From: Thiobacillus denitrificans
Lineage (GTDB): Bacteria > Pseudomonadota > Gammaproteobacteria > Burkholderiales > Thiobacillaceae
Direction: 5' to 3'
Assembly (NCBI GenBank): GCA_002403375.1
Contig: DHHQ01000011.1
Location: 23,468-87,467, forward strand
Length of the DNA stretch: 64,000 bases
Positions within the stretch are counted from its first letter, which is position 1, and every line of letters starts with the position of its first letter. Of the stretch, positions 18,039 to 25,741 are shown one piece after another. The notes under the pieces were generated by a model. The model did not search any database and had not been told where the DNA came from. It saw nothing but the letters and a program-made list of their open reading frames with translations. Both the position numbers and the translations under genes were made by a program.

Positions 18039-18479
18039 ATGAAACCCGCCCAAGACCGTACGCTGTCGCGTCTGGCACTCAACGTGCTCGGCGCCTTCGA
18101 GGCCATCGGCCTTGCCGTCATCACGCTCGCCACGCTGGTGGCAGGCGTGATCGAGGTGAGGACCATGGTCGCAGCGGGGACGGTGACGCTGGCCGATCTG
18201 CTGCTGCTGTTCCTGTACCTGGAAATCCTCGCCATGGTCGGGGTGTATTTCCGCTCCGGTCAGTTGCCGGTGCGCTTCCCGATCTACATCGCCATCGTGG
18301 CGCTGGCGCGCTACCTGGTGCTCGACATGAAAAGCCTGGACGTCTGGCGCATGGTCGGCGTGACCGCCTCGATGCTGCTGCTGGCGTGCGCGGTGCTGGT
18401 GATCCGCTATGGCCACGTCCGTTTCCCCTACGACGACAACCCGAAGGACGACAACCCGAAGGACGACGGACCGGCATGA
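18039..18479 (+). CDS. psiE: PsiE family protein
   Basis: A 146-residue protein with four predicted membrane helices, matching the phosphate-starvation-inducible PsiE family (FLYLEILAMVGVYF and the PIYIAIVALARYLVL segment). The molecular function is unknown. The C-terminal tail contains a perfect tandem repeat of five residues (DDNPK twice), encoded by a 15-bp DNA repeat. Confidence 0.85.
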   Translation: MKPAQDRTLSRLALNVLGAFEAIGLAVITLATLVAGVIEVRTMVAAGTVTLADLLLLFLYLEILAMVGVYFRSGQLPVRFPIYIAIVALARYLVLDMKSLDVWRMVGVTASMLLLACAVLVIRYGHVRFPYDDNPKDDNPKDDGPA

Positions 18480-18531
18480 TCGCGCGCCGTGAAGCGCACC
18501 TGCAAACCGCCCCCTTTTCCTTTTCCCGCTG

Positions 18532-19788
18532 ATGGAACTCTCCCCGCCGCTCCTCCAACTCGCCACCCAGGCGCTCGATCTCGTCCTCGACTTCAAGCGT
18601 CCGGCCGATGCCGTGCTGTCGGCGTTTTTCCGCGAGCACAAGAAGCTCGGCGCGCGCGACCGCGCCTTCGTCGCCGAGGCGGTGTTCGGCGTGCTGCGCC
18701 GCTACCGCTACCTGTCGGTGGTGGTGCCGGCGGCCAACCCGCGCACGCTGATCATCGCCTGGCTGCTGAAGGCGCGCGGGATGAGCGGCGCGGCGCTGGA
18801 AAAGTTCGCCAAGCCCGAGCTCATCCAGCACATCCGCGCAGCCGCGACCGACAATCTGCCGCTGGGCGTCGCCGCCGAGCTGCCCGACTGGGTGGTCGAG
18901 AAGCTGCAGGCATCGATGTCCGACGCCGACATCCTCGCGCTCGGCCGCGCGCTGCAGCAGCCGGCGCCGCTCGACGTCCGGGTCAACGCGCACCGGGCGG
19001 ACCGCGACGCCGTGCTCGCGCGGCTGCGCGAGGAGGGCCACGCGGTCGAGCCGACGCCGTATTCGCCGTGGGGCATCCGCTTCAGGGAGCACCCCGCGAT
19101 CAACCGCCATCCGCTGTTTCTCGACGGCAGCCTCGAGGTGCAGGACGAGGGCAGCCAGCTGCTCGCGCTGCTGGTCGGCGCCCGGCGCGGCGAGATGGTG
19201 TGCGATTTCTGCGCCGGCGCCGGCGGCAAGACCCTCGCCATCGGCGCGATGATGGCGTCGACCGGGCGCCTCTACGCATTCGACGTCGCCGAGAAGCGGC
19301 TCGCCAACCTGAAGCCGCGCCTGGCGCGTTCCGGGCTGTCGAACGTGATGTCCCAGCTGATCGCCTCCGAGACCGATACCCGGGTCAAGCGGCTCGCCGG
19401 CAAGCTCGACCGCGTGCTGGTCGACGCGCCGTGCTCGGGGCTGGGCACGCTGCGCCGCAACCCCGACCTCAAGTTCCGCCAGTCGCCGGAGGGCGTCGCC
19501 GAGCTGACGCGCAAGCAGGCGGCGATCCTGCGCGCGGCGGCCAGGCTGCTGAAGCCCGGCGGCCGCCTGGTGTACGCCACCTGCAGCCTGCTGCCCGAGG
19601 AGAACGAGGCGATCGTCGAAGGCCTGCTCGCCGAGGGCGGGTTCGCCCTGCTGCCGGTCAACGAGCTGCTCGCCCAGCACAAGATTCCGCTCGACACCGG
19701 CGCGATGCTGAAGCTGTCGCCGGTCGCGCACGCAACCGACGGGTTCTTCGCGGCCGTCCTGGTGAAAGCCGCTTCCCCGGCAGTCTGA
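18532..19788 (+). CDS. RsmB/NOP-family RNA (cytosine-5) methyltransferase
   Basis: A 418-residue SAM-dependent methyltransferase of the 16S rRNA m5C class. The SAM loop is CDFCAGAGGKTLAIGAMM, motif IV is DAPCSGLGTLRRNP and motif VI is YATCSLLPEE, so both catalytic Cys residues are present. The N-terminal 140 residues are helical and may act as the RNA-binding part that replaces a NusB domain. The next gene starts nine bases later, so they are likely cotranscribed. Confidence 0.9.
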   Translation: MELSPPLLQLATQALDLVLDFKRPADAVLSAFFREHKKLGARDRAFVAEAVFGVLRRYRYLSVVVPAANPRTLIIAWLLKARGMSGAALEKFAKPELIQHIRAAATDNLPLGVAAELPDWVVEKLQASMSDADILALGRALQQPAPLDVRVNAHRADRDAVLARLREEGHAVEPTPYSPWGIRFREHPAINRHPLFLDGSLEVQDEGSQLLALLVGARRGEMVCDFCAGAGGKTLAIGAMMASTGRLYAFDVAEKRLANLKPRLARSGLSNVMSQLIASETDTRVKRLAGKLDRVLVDAPCSGLGTLRRNPDLKFRQSPEGVAELTRKQAAILRAAARLLKPGGRLVYATCSLLPEENEAIVEGLLAEGGFALLPVNELLAQHKIPLDTGAMLKLSPVAHATDGFFAAVLVKAASPAV

Positions 19789-19797
19789 GGCGTTGGC

Positions 19798-21612
19798 GTG
19801 ACGAAACCGCTCCACCCCGATTCGCTCGGCACGCTGTGTGGCCTGTTCCGCGCGCGCGTCGCCGCGACGCCGGACCAGGTCGCCTACCGCCAGTTCGACG
19901 AGATGGGCGACACCTGGGTGAGTTTCACCTGGGCGCAGGTGGCGGCCGAGGTGGCGCGCTGGCAGGCGGCGCTGGTCAACGAGGGGCTCGTCCCCGGCGA
20001 CCGCGTCGCGGTGATGCTGAAGAACAGCGTCGAGTGGGTGATCTTCGACCAGGCCGCGCTCGGCCTCGGGCTGGTCACGGTGCCGCTCTACCTCGACGAC
20101 CGTCCCGACAACGCCGTCTACATCCTCGACCATGCCGACGCCAGGCTGCTGCTGGTCGAGGGCAGGTTTCAGCTGAAGAAGCTGGCCGAGATCGCAGGCT
20201 CGGCGCACGGCCTCCGGCGTATCGTCAGCCTGGTCGCGCCGGAATCCGGCCTGGCGGACTGGAGCTCGCGTTTTGCGGTGGCGGAGGACTGGCTCGCCGC
20301 GGGCGCCGGCACGCCGGTCCCTGAGCGCCATCTTTCGCCCGATCTCCTCGCCACCCTCGTCTACACCTCGGGCACCACGGGCCGGCCCAAGGGGGTGATG
20401 CTCACCCACGAGAACCTGCTGTGGAACGCCTGGTATGCGTCGCAGTGCGCCGACTTCGGCCCGCACGAGGTGTTCCTGTCGTTTCTGCCGATGTCGCACA
20501 CGCTCGAGCGCACCGGCGGCTACTACCTGCCGATGCTGCTCGGCAGCGAGGTCGCCTACGCGCGCTCGATCACGCAGCTCGCGCAGGACCTGCAGGCGAT
20601 CCGTCCGACCGTCCTGATTTCGGTGCCGCGCATCTACGAGCGCGTCTACGGGCGCATCCAGGACAGCCTCGAGAAGAAGGGCGCGCTTGCGAAACAGGTG
20701 TTCGACCTCGCCGTGCGGGTCGGCTGGAACCGCTTCGAGCACGCGCAGGGGCGGGCGGCATGGACGCCCGAGCAGCTGCTCTGGCCGCTGCTGCAAAAAA
20801 AGGTCGCGCAGACCGTCACCGAGAAGCTGGGAGGCCGCCTCAGGCTCGCGATTTCCGGCGGCGCGGCGCTGACCCCGGAGATCGCGCGGGTCTTCATCGG
20901 CCTCGGGGTGCCGGTGTTCCAGGGTTACGGGCTGACCGAGGCGAGCCCGGTGGTGTGCGTGAACCGGCCCGATTCGAACGTGCCGGCGAGCATCGGCAAG
21001 CCGCTGCCGGGCGTCGAGGTCCGGATCGGCGAGAACGACGAACTGCTGACCCGGAGCCGCTGCGTGATGCGCGGCTACTGGAAGGACGAGGCGGCGACGC
21101 GCGCAGTGATCGATGCCGAGGGCTGGCTGCACACCGGCGACCAGGCGAGGGTCGATGCCGACGGCCACTACACGATCATCGGGCGCATCAAGGACATCAT
21201 CGTGCTCAACAACGGCGAGAAGGTGTCGCCCACCGACATGGAGTCGGCGATCCTGCTCGACACGCTGTTCGAGCAGGCGATGGTCGTCGGCGAGGGCAGG
21301 CCCTACCTGGCGGCGCTGGTCGTCCTCAACGAGGAACACTGGCGGGCGTTCGCCGCGAGCCTCGGCGTCGACCCGGACGACCCGGCGGCGCTCCGCGACA
21401 GCCGCGTGATGAAGGCGCTGCTCCACAACGTGGCGCGTCATCTCAAGCATTTCCCGGGCTACGCCCAGATCCGCCGCCTGCATCCCGAACTCAAGCCCTG
21501 GACGGTGGACGACGGCCTTTTGACGCCGACCCTCAAGGTCAAACGCAACCAGGTGCTCGACCGCTACCGTGCGGCGGTCGACGCGATGTACGCCGATTTC
21601 GCGCGAGGATGA
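19798..21612 (+). CDS. AMP-dependent acyl-CoA synthetase (long-chain type)
   Basis: A 604-residue ANL-family ligase. The P-loop TLVYTSGTTGRPKGVML, the A5 motif GYGLTEASPVV, the A8 stretch around GWLHTGDQARVD and GRIKDIIVLNNGEKVSP are all present. It should activate fatty acids to acyl-CoA through acyl-AMP. The GTG at 19798 is nine bases after the methyltransferase stop. The FadL porin and a desaturase downstream suggest uptake and modification of long-chain fatty acids. Confidence 0.88.
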   Translation: MTKPLHPDSLGTLCGLFRARVAATPDQVAYRQFDEMGDTWVSFTWAQVAAEVARWQAALVNEGLVPGDRVAVMLKNSVEWVIFDQAALGLGLVTVPLYLDDRPDNAVYILDHADARLLLVEGRFQLKKLAEIAGSAHGLRRIVSLVAPESGLADWSSRFAVAEDWLAAGAGTPVPERHLSPDLLATLVYTSGTTGRPKGVMLTHENLLWNAWYASQCADFGPHEVFLSFLPMSHTLERTGGYYLPMLLGSEVAYARSITQLAQDLQAIRPTVLISVPRIYERVYGRIQDSLEKKGALAKQVFDLAVRVGWNRFEHAQGRAAWTPEQLLWPLLQKKVAQTVTEKLGGRLRLAISGGAALTPEIARVFIGLGVPVFQGYGLTEASPVVCVNRPDSNVPASIGKPLPGVEVRIGENDELLTRSRCVMRGYWKDEAATRAVIDAEGWLHTGDQARVDADGHYTIIGRIKDIIVLNNGEKVSPTDMESAILLDTLFEQAMVVGEGRPYLAALVVLNEEHWRAFAASLGVDPDDPAALRDSRVMKALLHNVARHLKHFPGYAQIRRLHPELKPWTVDDGLLTPTLKVKRNQVLDRYRAAVDAMYADFARG

Positions 21613-21638
21613 ATCGAATTCTTCAGGGAGTGTTTCTT

Positions 21639-22883
21639 ATGTCGCATCGAATGAACCGGCTGGTCGCAGGCCTCGCCCTCGCGGGCTGCGCCCACCTCGC
21701 CCACGCCGCCGGCTTCGCGCTGGTCGAGCAGAACGCAAGCGGCCTGGGCAACGCCTACGCGGGCGCCGCGGCCGTGGCCGGGGACGCCAGCACGATCTTT
21801 TTCAATCCGGCCGGGATGACGCTGCTGCCGGACCGGCAACTGGTGCTGGCGGGGCACCTGATCAAGCCGAAGGCGGAGTTTGCGGGCGAGGGGCGCTTTG
21901 TCGACCCTGCTCAGACGCCGGTTTCCGGAGGGCAGGGGGGCGACGCCGGCGACTGGGCGCTGGTCCCGAACGCCTATTTCGCGTACCGCCTGACGCCGTC
22001 GGTGCACGTGGGCGTCGGCCTCAACAGTCCGTTCGGCCTCAAGACGGAATACGACGCCGACTGGATCGGCCGCTACCAGGCGATCGAGTCGGAAGTGAAG
22101 ACGGTCAACCTCAACCCGTCGATCGCCTACAAGATCAACGATGCCTTCTCGGTGGGCGCCGGCCTCAATCTGCAGTGGATCGAGGCGACGCTGACCCAGC
22201 GGCAGCCGCTCGCCGCCTTGATTCCCCCGCCGTCCACGCTCATGAAGATCAAGGGAGATGACTATGGCTGGGGCTACAATCTGGGCGCGCTGTGGCAGAT
22301 CACGCCCGCGACGCGACTCGGGCTGTCCTACCGCTCCGAGGTCGATTACGAGCTCGAAGGCTCATCCAGCACGTCTGACCCCGTCGTTGCGCCTCTTGAC
22401 GGACCGGTCACGGCCGAGGTCACCATGCCCGACAGCGCGTCGCTGAGCCTGTTCCACAAGCTGTCGCCGCGCTGGGACCTGCTTGCTGATGTCACCTGGA
22501 CTGGCTGGAGCGATTTCGACGATCTTCCGATCGAGGGCACGGTCAACAAGAACACCATCGAAAACTGGGAGAACATACTGCGCTACTCCTTAGGGGTGAC
22601 CTGGCATGCGAGCGAGAAGCTGAGCCTGCGTGGCGGGGTTGCCTACGACGAGGCCCCGGTATCGGATACCTACCGCACGCCGCGGATTCCCGACGGTGCA
22701 CGCACCTGGATCGCGTTCGGCGGGCAGTACCGCTTTTCCAGGCAGAGTGCGATCGACTTTGGCTACGCCCATCTCTTCGTGAACGATCCGGGGCTGCAGG
22801 TAACCGACAATCTCACTACGCTCACCGGCGACTACGACAGTGCCGTCGACATCCTGAGCGCGCAGGTCACGCACAGCTTCTGA
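21639..22883 (+). CDS. fadL: FadL/OmpP1/TodX family outer-membrane transporter
   Basis: A 414-residue outer-membrane beta-barrel protein for hydrophobic molecules. There is a signal peptide (cleavage after HAAHA-like ALAGCAHLAHAA), then the family N-terminal hatch GFALVEQNASGLGNAYAG and DASTIFFNPAGM, and a C-terminal strand ending in Phe (QVTHSF), as required for barrel insertion. The ATG at 21639 has the ribosome site AGGGAG; an ATG at 21609 overlaps the ligase gene and has none. It follows the acyl-CoA synthetase gene. Confidence 0.9.
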   Translation: MSHRMNRLVAGLALAGCAHLAHAAGFALVEQNASGLGNAYAGAAAVAGDASTIFFNPAGMTLLPDRQLVLAGHLIKPKAEFAGEGRFVDPAQTPVSGGQGGDAGDWALVPNAYFAYRLTPSVHVGVGLNSPFGLKTEYDADWIGRYQAIESEVKTVNLNPSIAYKINDAFSVGAGLNLQWIEATLTQRQPLAALIPPPSTLMKIKGDDYGWGYNLGALWQITPATRLGLSYRSEVDYELEGSSSTSDPVVAPLDGPVTAEVTMPDSASLSLFHKLSPRWDLLADVTWTGWSDFDDLPIEGTVNKNTIENWENILRYSLGVTWHASEKLSLRGGVAYDEAPVSDTYRTPRIPDGARTWIAFGGQYRFSRQSAIDFGYAHLFVNDPGLQVTDNLTTLTGDYDSAVDILSAQVTHSF

Positions 22884-22907
22884 GTGCGCCCGAACGTCGC
22901 TGTCGCC

Positions 22908-22924
22908 CCCGGCAGACTGCCGGG
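22908..22924 (+). terminator. Hairpin after fadL
   Basis: CCCGGCA and TGCCGGG form a perfect 7-bp stem around GAC, 24 bases after the fadL stop. There is no T-run, so it is a weak terminator or an mRNA 3' stabiliser. Confidence 0.35.
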
Positions 22925-22945
22925 CGCGGCTCACCGCGCCAGGTC

Positions 22946-23164
22946 AGGCTGCCGGAGGCCTTCCTCAAGAAATTCGCCGATAATGGCGTTGTATTGGAAC
23001 TGGTGGAGGGGAGACGCGATCCAAGTGCAGGACAGAACACTCTCCGTTCGGACATCAACTGGGCGATCTGGCGCCGTTTCAAGGCCGCCGGAATCGAGAT
23101 TCCCTTCCCTCGGCGCGTGCTCGACATCGCCGCGCCTGCCGGCTTGACGACGAATAATCCTTGA
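22946..23164 (+). pseudogene. Remnant of an MscS-type mechanosensitive channel gene (C-terminal end only)
   Basis: One forward frame reads about 72 codons that match the cytoplasmic C-terminal end of MscS proteins: FLKKFADNGVVLEL, then SDINWAIWRRFKAAGIEIPF and RRVLDI, ending in TGA at 23164. The pore helix and the rest of the protein are absent, there is no start codon for it, and the frame begins close behind fadL. It is therefore the leftover 3' end of a deleted gene. Nothing else of note fills 22884-23228. Confidence 0.75.
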
Positions 23165-23228
23165 TTCATATGGGGTTTGTGCGTAGATTACCGGACATCA
23201 TTATCCGTTTTTAGGAAACTGAAATACC

Positions 23229-24401
23229 ATGCAACTAGGCTTGTTGGATTTACCGTGGTGGGGCTATGTGCTGGTCACCCTTGGGCTGACCCACATCACC
23301 ATCGCGGCCGTCACCATTTTTCTCCATCGCGCGCAGGCGCACCGTGCGCTCGACCTGCATCCCGTCGTCAGCCACTTCTTCCGCTTCTGGCTCTGGCTGA
23401 CCACCGGCATGGTCACCAAGGAATGGGTGTCGATCCACCGCAAGCACCACGCCAAGTGCGAAACGCCGGAAGACCCCCACAGCCCGCAGACGCGCGGCAT
23501 CAGGAAGGTGTTCTGGGAAGGCTCTGAGCTCTATCGTGCCGAGGCGAAGAACCGCGAGACGCTCGAGAAATACGGCCACGGCACCCCGGACGACTGGCTG
23601 GAGCGCAATCTCTACACCCGCCACTCCGCCAAGGGCATCGTGCTGATGATGGCGATCAACCTCATTCTGTTCGGCCCCATCGGCCTGACCATCTGGGCGG
23701 TGCAAATGGCGTGGATTCCGGTCACCGCCGCGGGCATCATCAACGGCATCGGCCACTATTGGGGCTACCGCAATTTCGCCAGCGAGGATGCCAGCACCAA
23801 CATCTTCCCCTGGGGCATCCTGATCGGCGGAGAGGAGCTGCACAACAACCACCATGCCTACGGCACCTCGGCGCGGCTATCGAACAAGTGGTACGAATTC
23901 GATATCGGCTGGCTCTACATCAAGCTGATGTCCTACGTCGGCCTCGCCAAGATCCGCAAGGTGGCGCCGACGGTGAAATGGCTGCCGCCCAAGCCCTTGT
24001 GCGATCTCGACACGCTGCAGGCGATCATCACCCACCGTTACGACGTCATGACGCGCTTCGTGAGGAGCGTGCGCGCCGACGCCGCGGCCGAGATCGCCAG
24101 GCTCAAGGCGGGCGCGAACCTGCCGCAGAACGGCAGCCTCAAGAGCTTCCGCCGCTGGCTGAACAAGGAGCCGGCGGAACTGGCTGCGGCCGACCGCGCC
24201 GAGCTCGACCAGCTGCTCGGCCAGAGCGAGCGCCTCAACACCGTCTACCGGATGCGCCAGGAGCTCGCTGCCATCTGGGGACGCTCCACCGCGAGCCGCG
24301 AGCAGCTGCTGGAGCAGTTGCAGGCATGGTGCAAGCGCGCGGAGGAGAGCGGCATCCAGTCGCTGCAGGAATTCTCGGTGCGTCTGCGCAGCTACGCCTG
24401 A
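23229..24401 (+). CDS. Membrane fatty acid desaturase with a transposase-like C-terminal extension
   Basis: A 390-residue delta-9-type acyl desaturase. The three histidine boxes of the di-iron site are HRAQAH (about residues 33-38), HRKHH (about 74-78) and HNNHH (about 205-209), set among four membrane helices. The last 100 or so residues (LDQLLGQSERLNTVYRMRQEL onward is given here as YRMRQELAAIWG and LQAWCKRAEESGI) are soluble and resemble the C-terminal part of ISL3-type transposases, which acyl desaturases do not need. The gene follows FadL and the acyl-CoA synthetase and likely adjusts membrane fluidity. Confidence 0.88.
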   Translation: MQLGLLDLPWWGYVLVTLGLTHITIAAVTIFLHRAQAHRALDLHPVVSHFFRFWLWLTTGMVTKEWVSIHRKHHAKCETPEDPHSPQTRGIRKVFWEGSELYRAEAKNRETLEKYGHGTPDDWLERNLYTRHSAKGIVLMMAINLILFGPIGLTIWAVQMAWIPVTAAGIINGIGHYWGYRNFASEDASTNIFPWGILIGGEELHNNHHAYGTSARLSNKWYEFDIGWLYIKLMSYVGLAKIRKVAPTVKWLPPKPLCDLDTLQAIITHRYDVMTRFVRSVRADAAAEIARLKAGANLPQNGSLKSFRRWLNKEPAELAAADRAELDQLLGQSERLNTVYRMRQELAAIWGRSTASREQLLEQLQAWCKRAEESGIQSLQEFSVRLRSYA

Positions 24402-24413
24402 GGAAGTGAAAAT

Positions 24414-24433
24414 GCCCTGTCGGAAGACAGGGC
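24414..24433 (-). terminator. Hairpin with 8-bp stem between desaturase and rpmG
   Basis: GCCCTGTC-GGAA-GACAGGGC is a perfect stem with a tetraloop. On the reverse strand it is followed by ATTTT, so it may back up the stronger terminator at 24443-24468 for the rpmBG transcript. Confidence 0.5.
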
Positions 24434-24442
24434 CGGAAAAAA

Positions 24443-24468
24443 GAAAACCCGCCGAAAGGCGGGTTTTC
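24443..24468. terminator. Bidirectional Rho-independent terminator
   Basis: GAAAACCCGCC and GGCGGGTTTTC form an 11-bp stem around the loop GAAA. T-rich tails occur on both strands, so it ends the desaturase transcript (forward) and the rpmB-rpmG transcript (reverse). Confidence 0.9.
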
Positions 24469-24485
24469 TCTTGGAGCAATCCGAA

Positions 24486-24653
24486 TTACTTCAGCTTGGT
24501 TTCCTTGTACATCACATGCTTGCGAGCCTTGGGATCGAACTTGCTGATCTCCATCTTCTCGGGCATGGTCTTCTTGTTCTTGGTGGTGGTGTAGAAGTGG
24601 CCGGTGCCCGCAGTGGACTCCAGCTTGATCTTTTCGCGTCCGCCTTTAGCCAT
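24486..24653 (-). CDS. rpmG: 50S ribosomal protein L33
   Basis: A 55-residue ribosomal protein (MAKGGREKIKLESTAGTGH, then FYTTTKNKKTMPEKMEI). It has no CXXC pairs, so it is the zinc-independent (C-minus) form that does not need zinc for stability. It follows rpmB by 29 bases, the usual gene pair. Confidence 0.97.
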   Translation of the reverse strand: MAKGGREKIKLESTAGTGHFYTTTKNKKTMPEKMEISKFDPKARKHVMYKETKLK

Positions 24654-24682
24654 GATCTAGCTCCTTGCTGAGTTGTTCGGGG

Positions 24683-24919
24683 TTAGACGGCTTCGCCGCG
24701 GGCGCGCAGGTCGGCCAGGACGGACTCGATGCCGTTCTTGTCGATGGTGCGGAGCGCCGCATTGGACAGACGCAGACGAACCCAGCGGTTCTCGCTCTCG
24801 ACCCAGAACCGGCGGTATTGCAGGTTGGGCAGGAAACGACGCTTGGTTTTGTTGTTGGCGTGGGAAACGTTGTTCCCGACCATGGGCTTCTTGCCCGTCA
24901 CGACACATACGCGAGCCAT
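24683..24919 (-). CDS. rpmB: 50S ribosomal protein L28
   Basis: A 78-residue protein with the classic proteobacterial start MARVCVVTGKKPMVGNNVSH and the NLQYRRFWVE segment. It is the first gene of the rpmB-rpmG operon, with a promoter at 24987-25016 and a leader that contains three GGGTTAAC repeats. Confidence 0.97.
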   Translation of the reverse strand: MARVCVVTGKKPMVGNNVSHANNKTKRRFLPNLQYRRFWVESENRWVRLRLSNAALRTIDKNGIESVLADLRARGEAV

Positions 24920-24938
24920 GATGCTGCTCCAGAATTGA

Positions 24939-24973
24939 GGGTTAACCGGTGGGGGTTAACGACAAGGGTTAAC
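24939..24973 (-). repeat. Three GGGTTAAC repeats in the rpmB leader
   Basis: GGGTTAAC occurs at 24939, 24953 and 24966 (forward-strand reading) within the untranslated leader of rpmB. The 14- and 13-bp spacing differs from the 11-bp phased arrays of the SulP region. It may be an autoregulatory RNA element or chance. Confidence 0.4.
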
Positions 24974-24986
24974 CCGAGAACCGCGA

Positions 24987-25016
24987 TTTATACCATACCC
25001 TGCAAGGCCGAGGCAA
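24987..25016 (-). promoter_or_regulatory. Sigma-70 promoter of rpmB-rpmG
   Basis: On the reverse strand TTGCCT (25016-25011) and TATAAA (24992-24987) are separated by 18 bases, and the -10 is preceded by TGG, close to an extended -10. It points towards rpmB. Confidence 0.6.
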
Positions 25017-25033
25017 GCGCGGCGCCGGCACGC

Positions 25034-25708
25034 TCAGAGATGCCCCGCTTCCATGAACGACAGCGAGGCGGCGCCCGCGACGATGAAATGGTCGAGCACC
25101 CGCACGTCGACCAGCGCCAGCGCGTCCCGCAGATGGCGCGTCAGGGTGCGGTCGGCCTGGCTCGGTTCGGCCACCCCGCTCGGGTGGTTGTGGGCGAGGA
25201 TCAGCGCGGCGGCGTTGTGCGCCAGCGCGCGCCTGACGATCTCGCGCGGATAGACGCTGGTCTGCGTGAGCGTGCCGCGGAACAGTTCTTCCACCGCGAT
25301 CACCCGGTTCTGCGCGTCGAGGAACACGCAGCAGAACACTTCGTATTCCTTGTGGCGCAGCGTGAGCCTCAGGTAGTCCCGCACCGCGGCGGGCGAGGTC
25401 AGCGCGTCGCCTGCGTGCATGGCCTCGCCGAGCGCGCGCCGCGCCATTTCCATGACCGCGGCGAGCAGCGCGTACTTCGCTTCGCCGACCCCCGGCGCGG
25501 CGCAGGCCGCCTTGCGGTCGGCCCGGCACAGGCCGCCGAGCCCGCCGAAGCGCGCGAGCAGCTCGCGTCCGAGGTCGACCGCGCTCTTGCCGGGTACGCC
25601 GGTGCGCAGAAACACCGCCACCAGCTCGGCGTCGGTGAGCGCGGCGGCGCCCTGTCTCAGGAGCTTTTCGCGCGGACGCGCGTCCTCCGGCCAGTCGCGA
25701 ATCGCCAT
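25034..25708 (-). CDS. radC: RadC/JAB-domain DNA repair protein
   Basis: A 224-residue RadC (YicR) protein. The N-terminal part has a helix-hairpin-helix-like region, and the JAB/MPN metalloprotease-like fold carries the motif AHNHPSGVAEPSQAD and an upstream Glu (VEELFRGT). The true function is still debated. It is divergent from coaBC with a very short gap. Confidence 0.94.
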   Translation of the reverse strand: MAIRDWPEDARPREKLLRQGAAALTDAELVAVFLRTGVPGKSAVDLGRELLARFGGLGGLCRADRKAACAAPGVGEAKYALLAAVMEMARRALGEAMHAGDALTSPAAVRDYLRLTLRHKEYEVFCCVFLDAQNRVIAVEELFRGTLTQTSVYPREIVRRALAHNAAALILAHNHPSGVAEPSQADRTLTRHLRDALALVDVRVLDHFIVAGAASLSFMEAGHL

Positions 25709-25741
25709 CGTTCCATCTCCTCCCTTAGAATGGGCATTTTC

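Noticed and set aside
18121..21483. 1120-codon reverse ORF opposite psiE, RsmB-like and acyl-CoA synthetase genes
   Set aside because: It crosses several well-supported forward genes and has a shadow-like composition.
24939..24973. Another site of the OmpR-type TTAAC array
   Set aside because: The repeats are 14 and 13 bp apart, not 11, and lie in the leader of a ribosomal protein gene.
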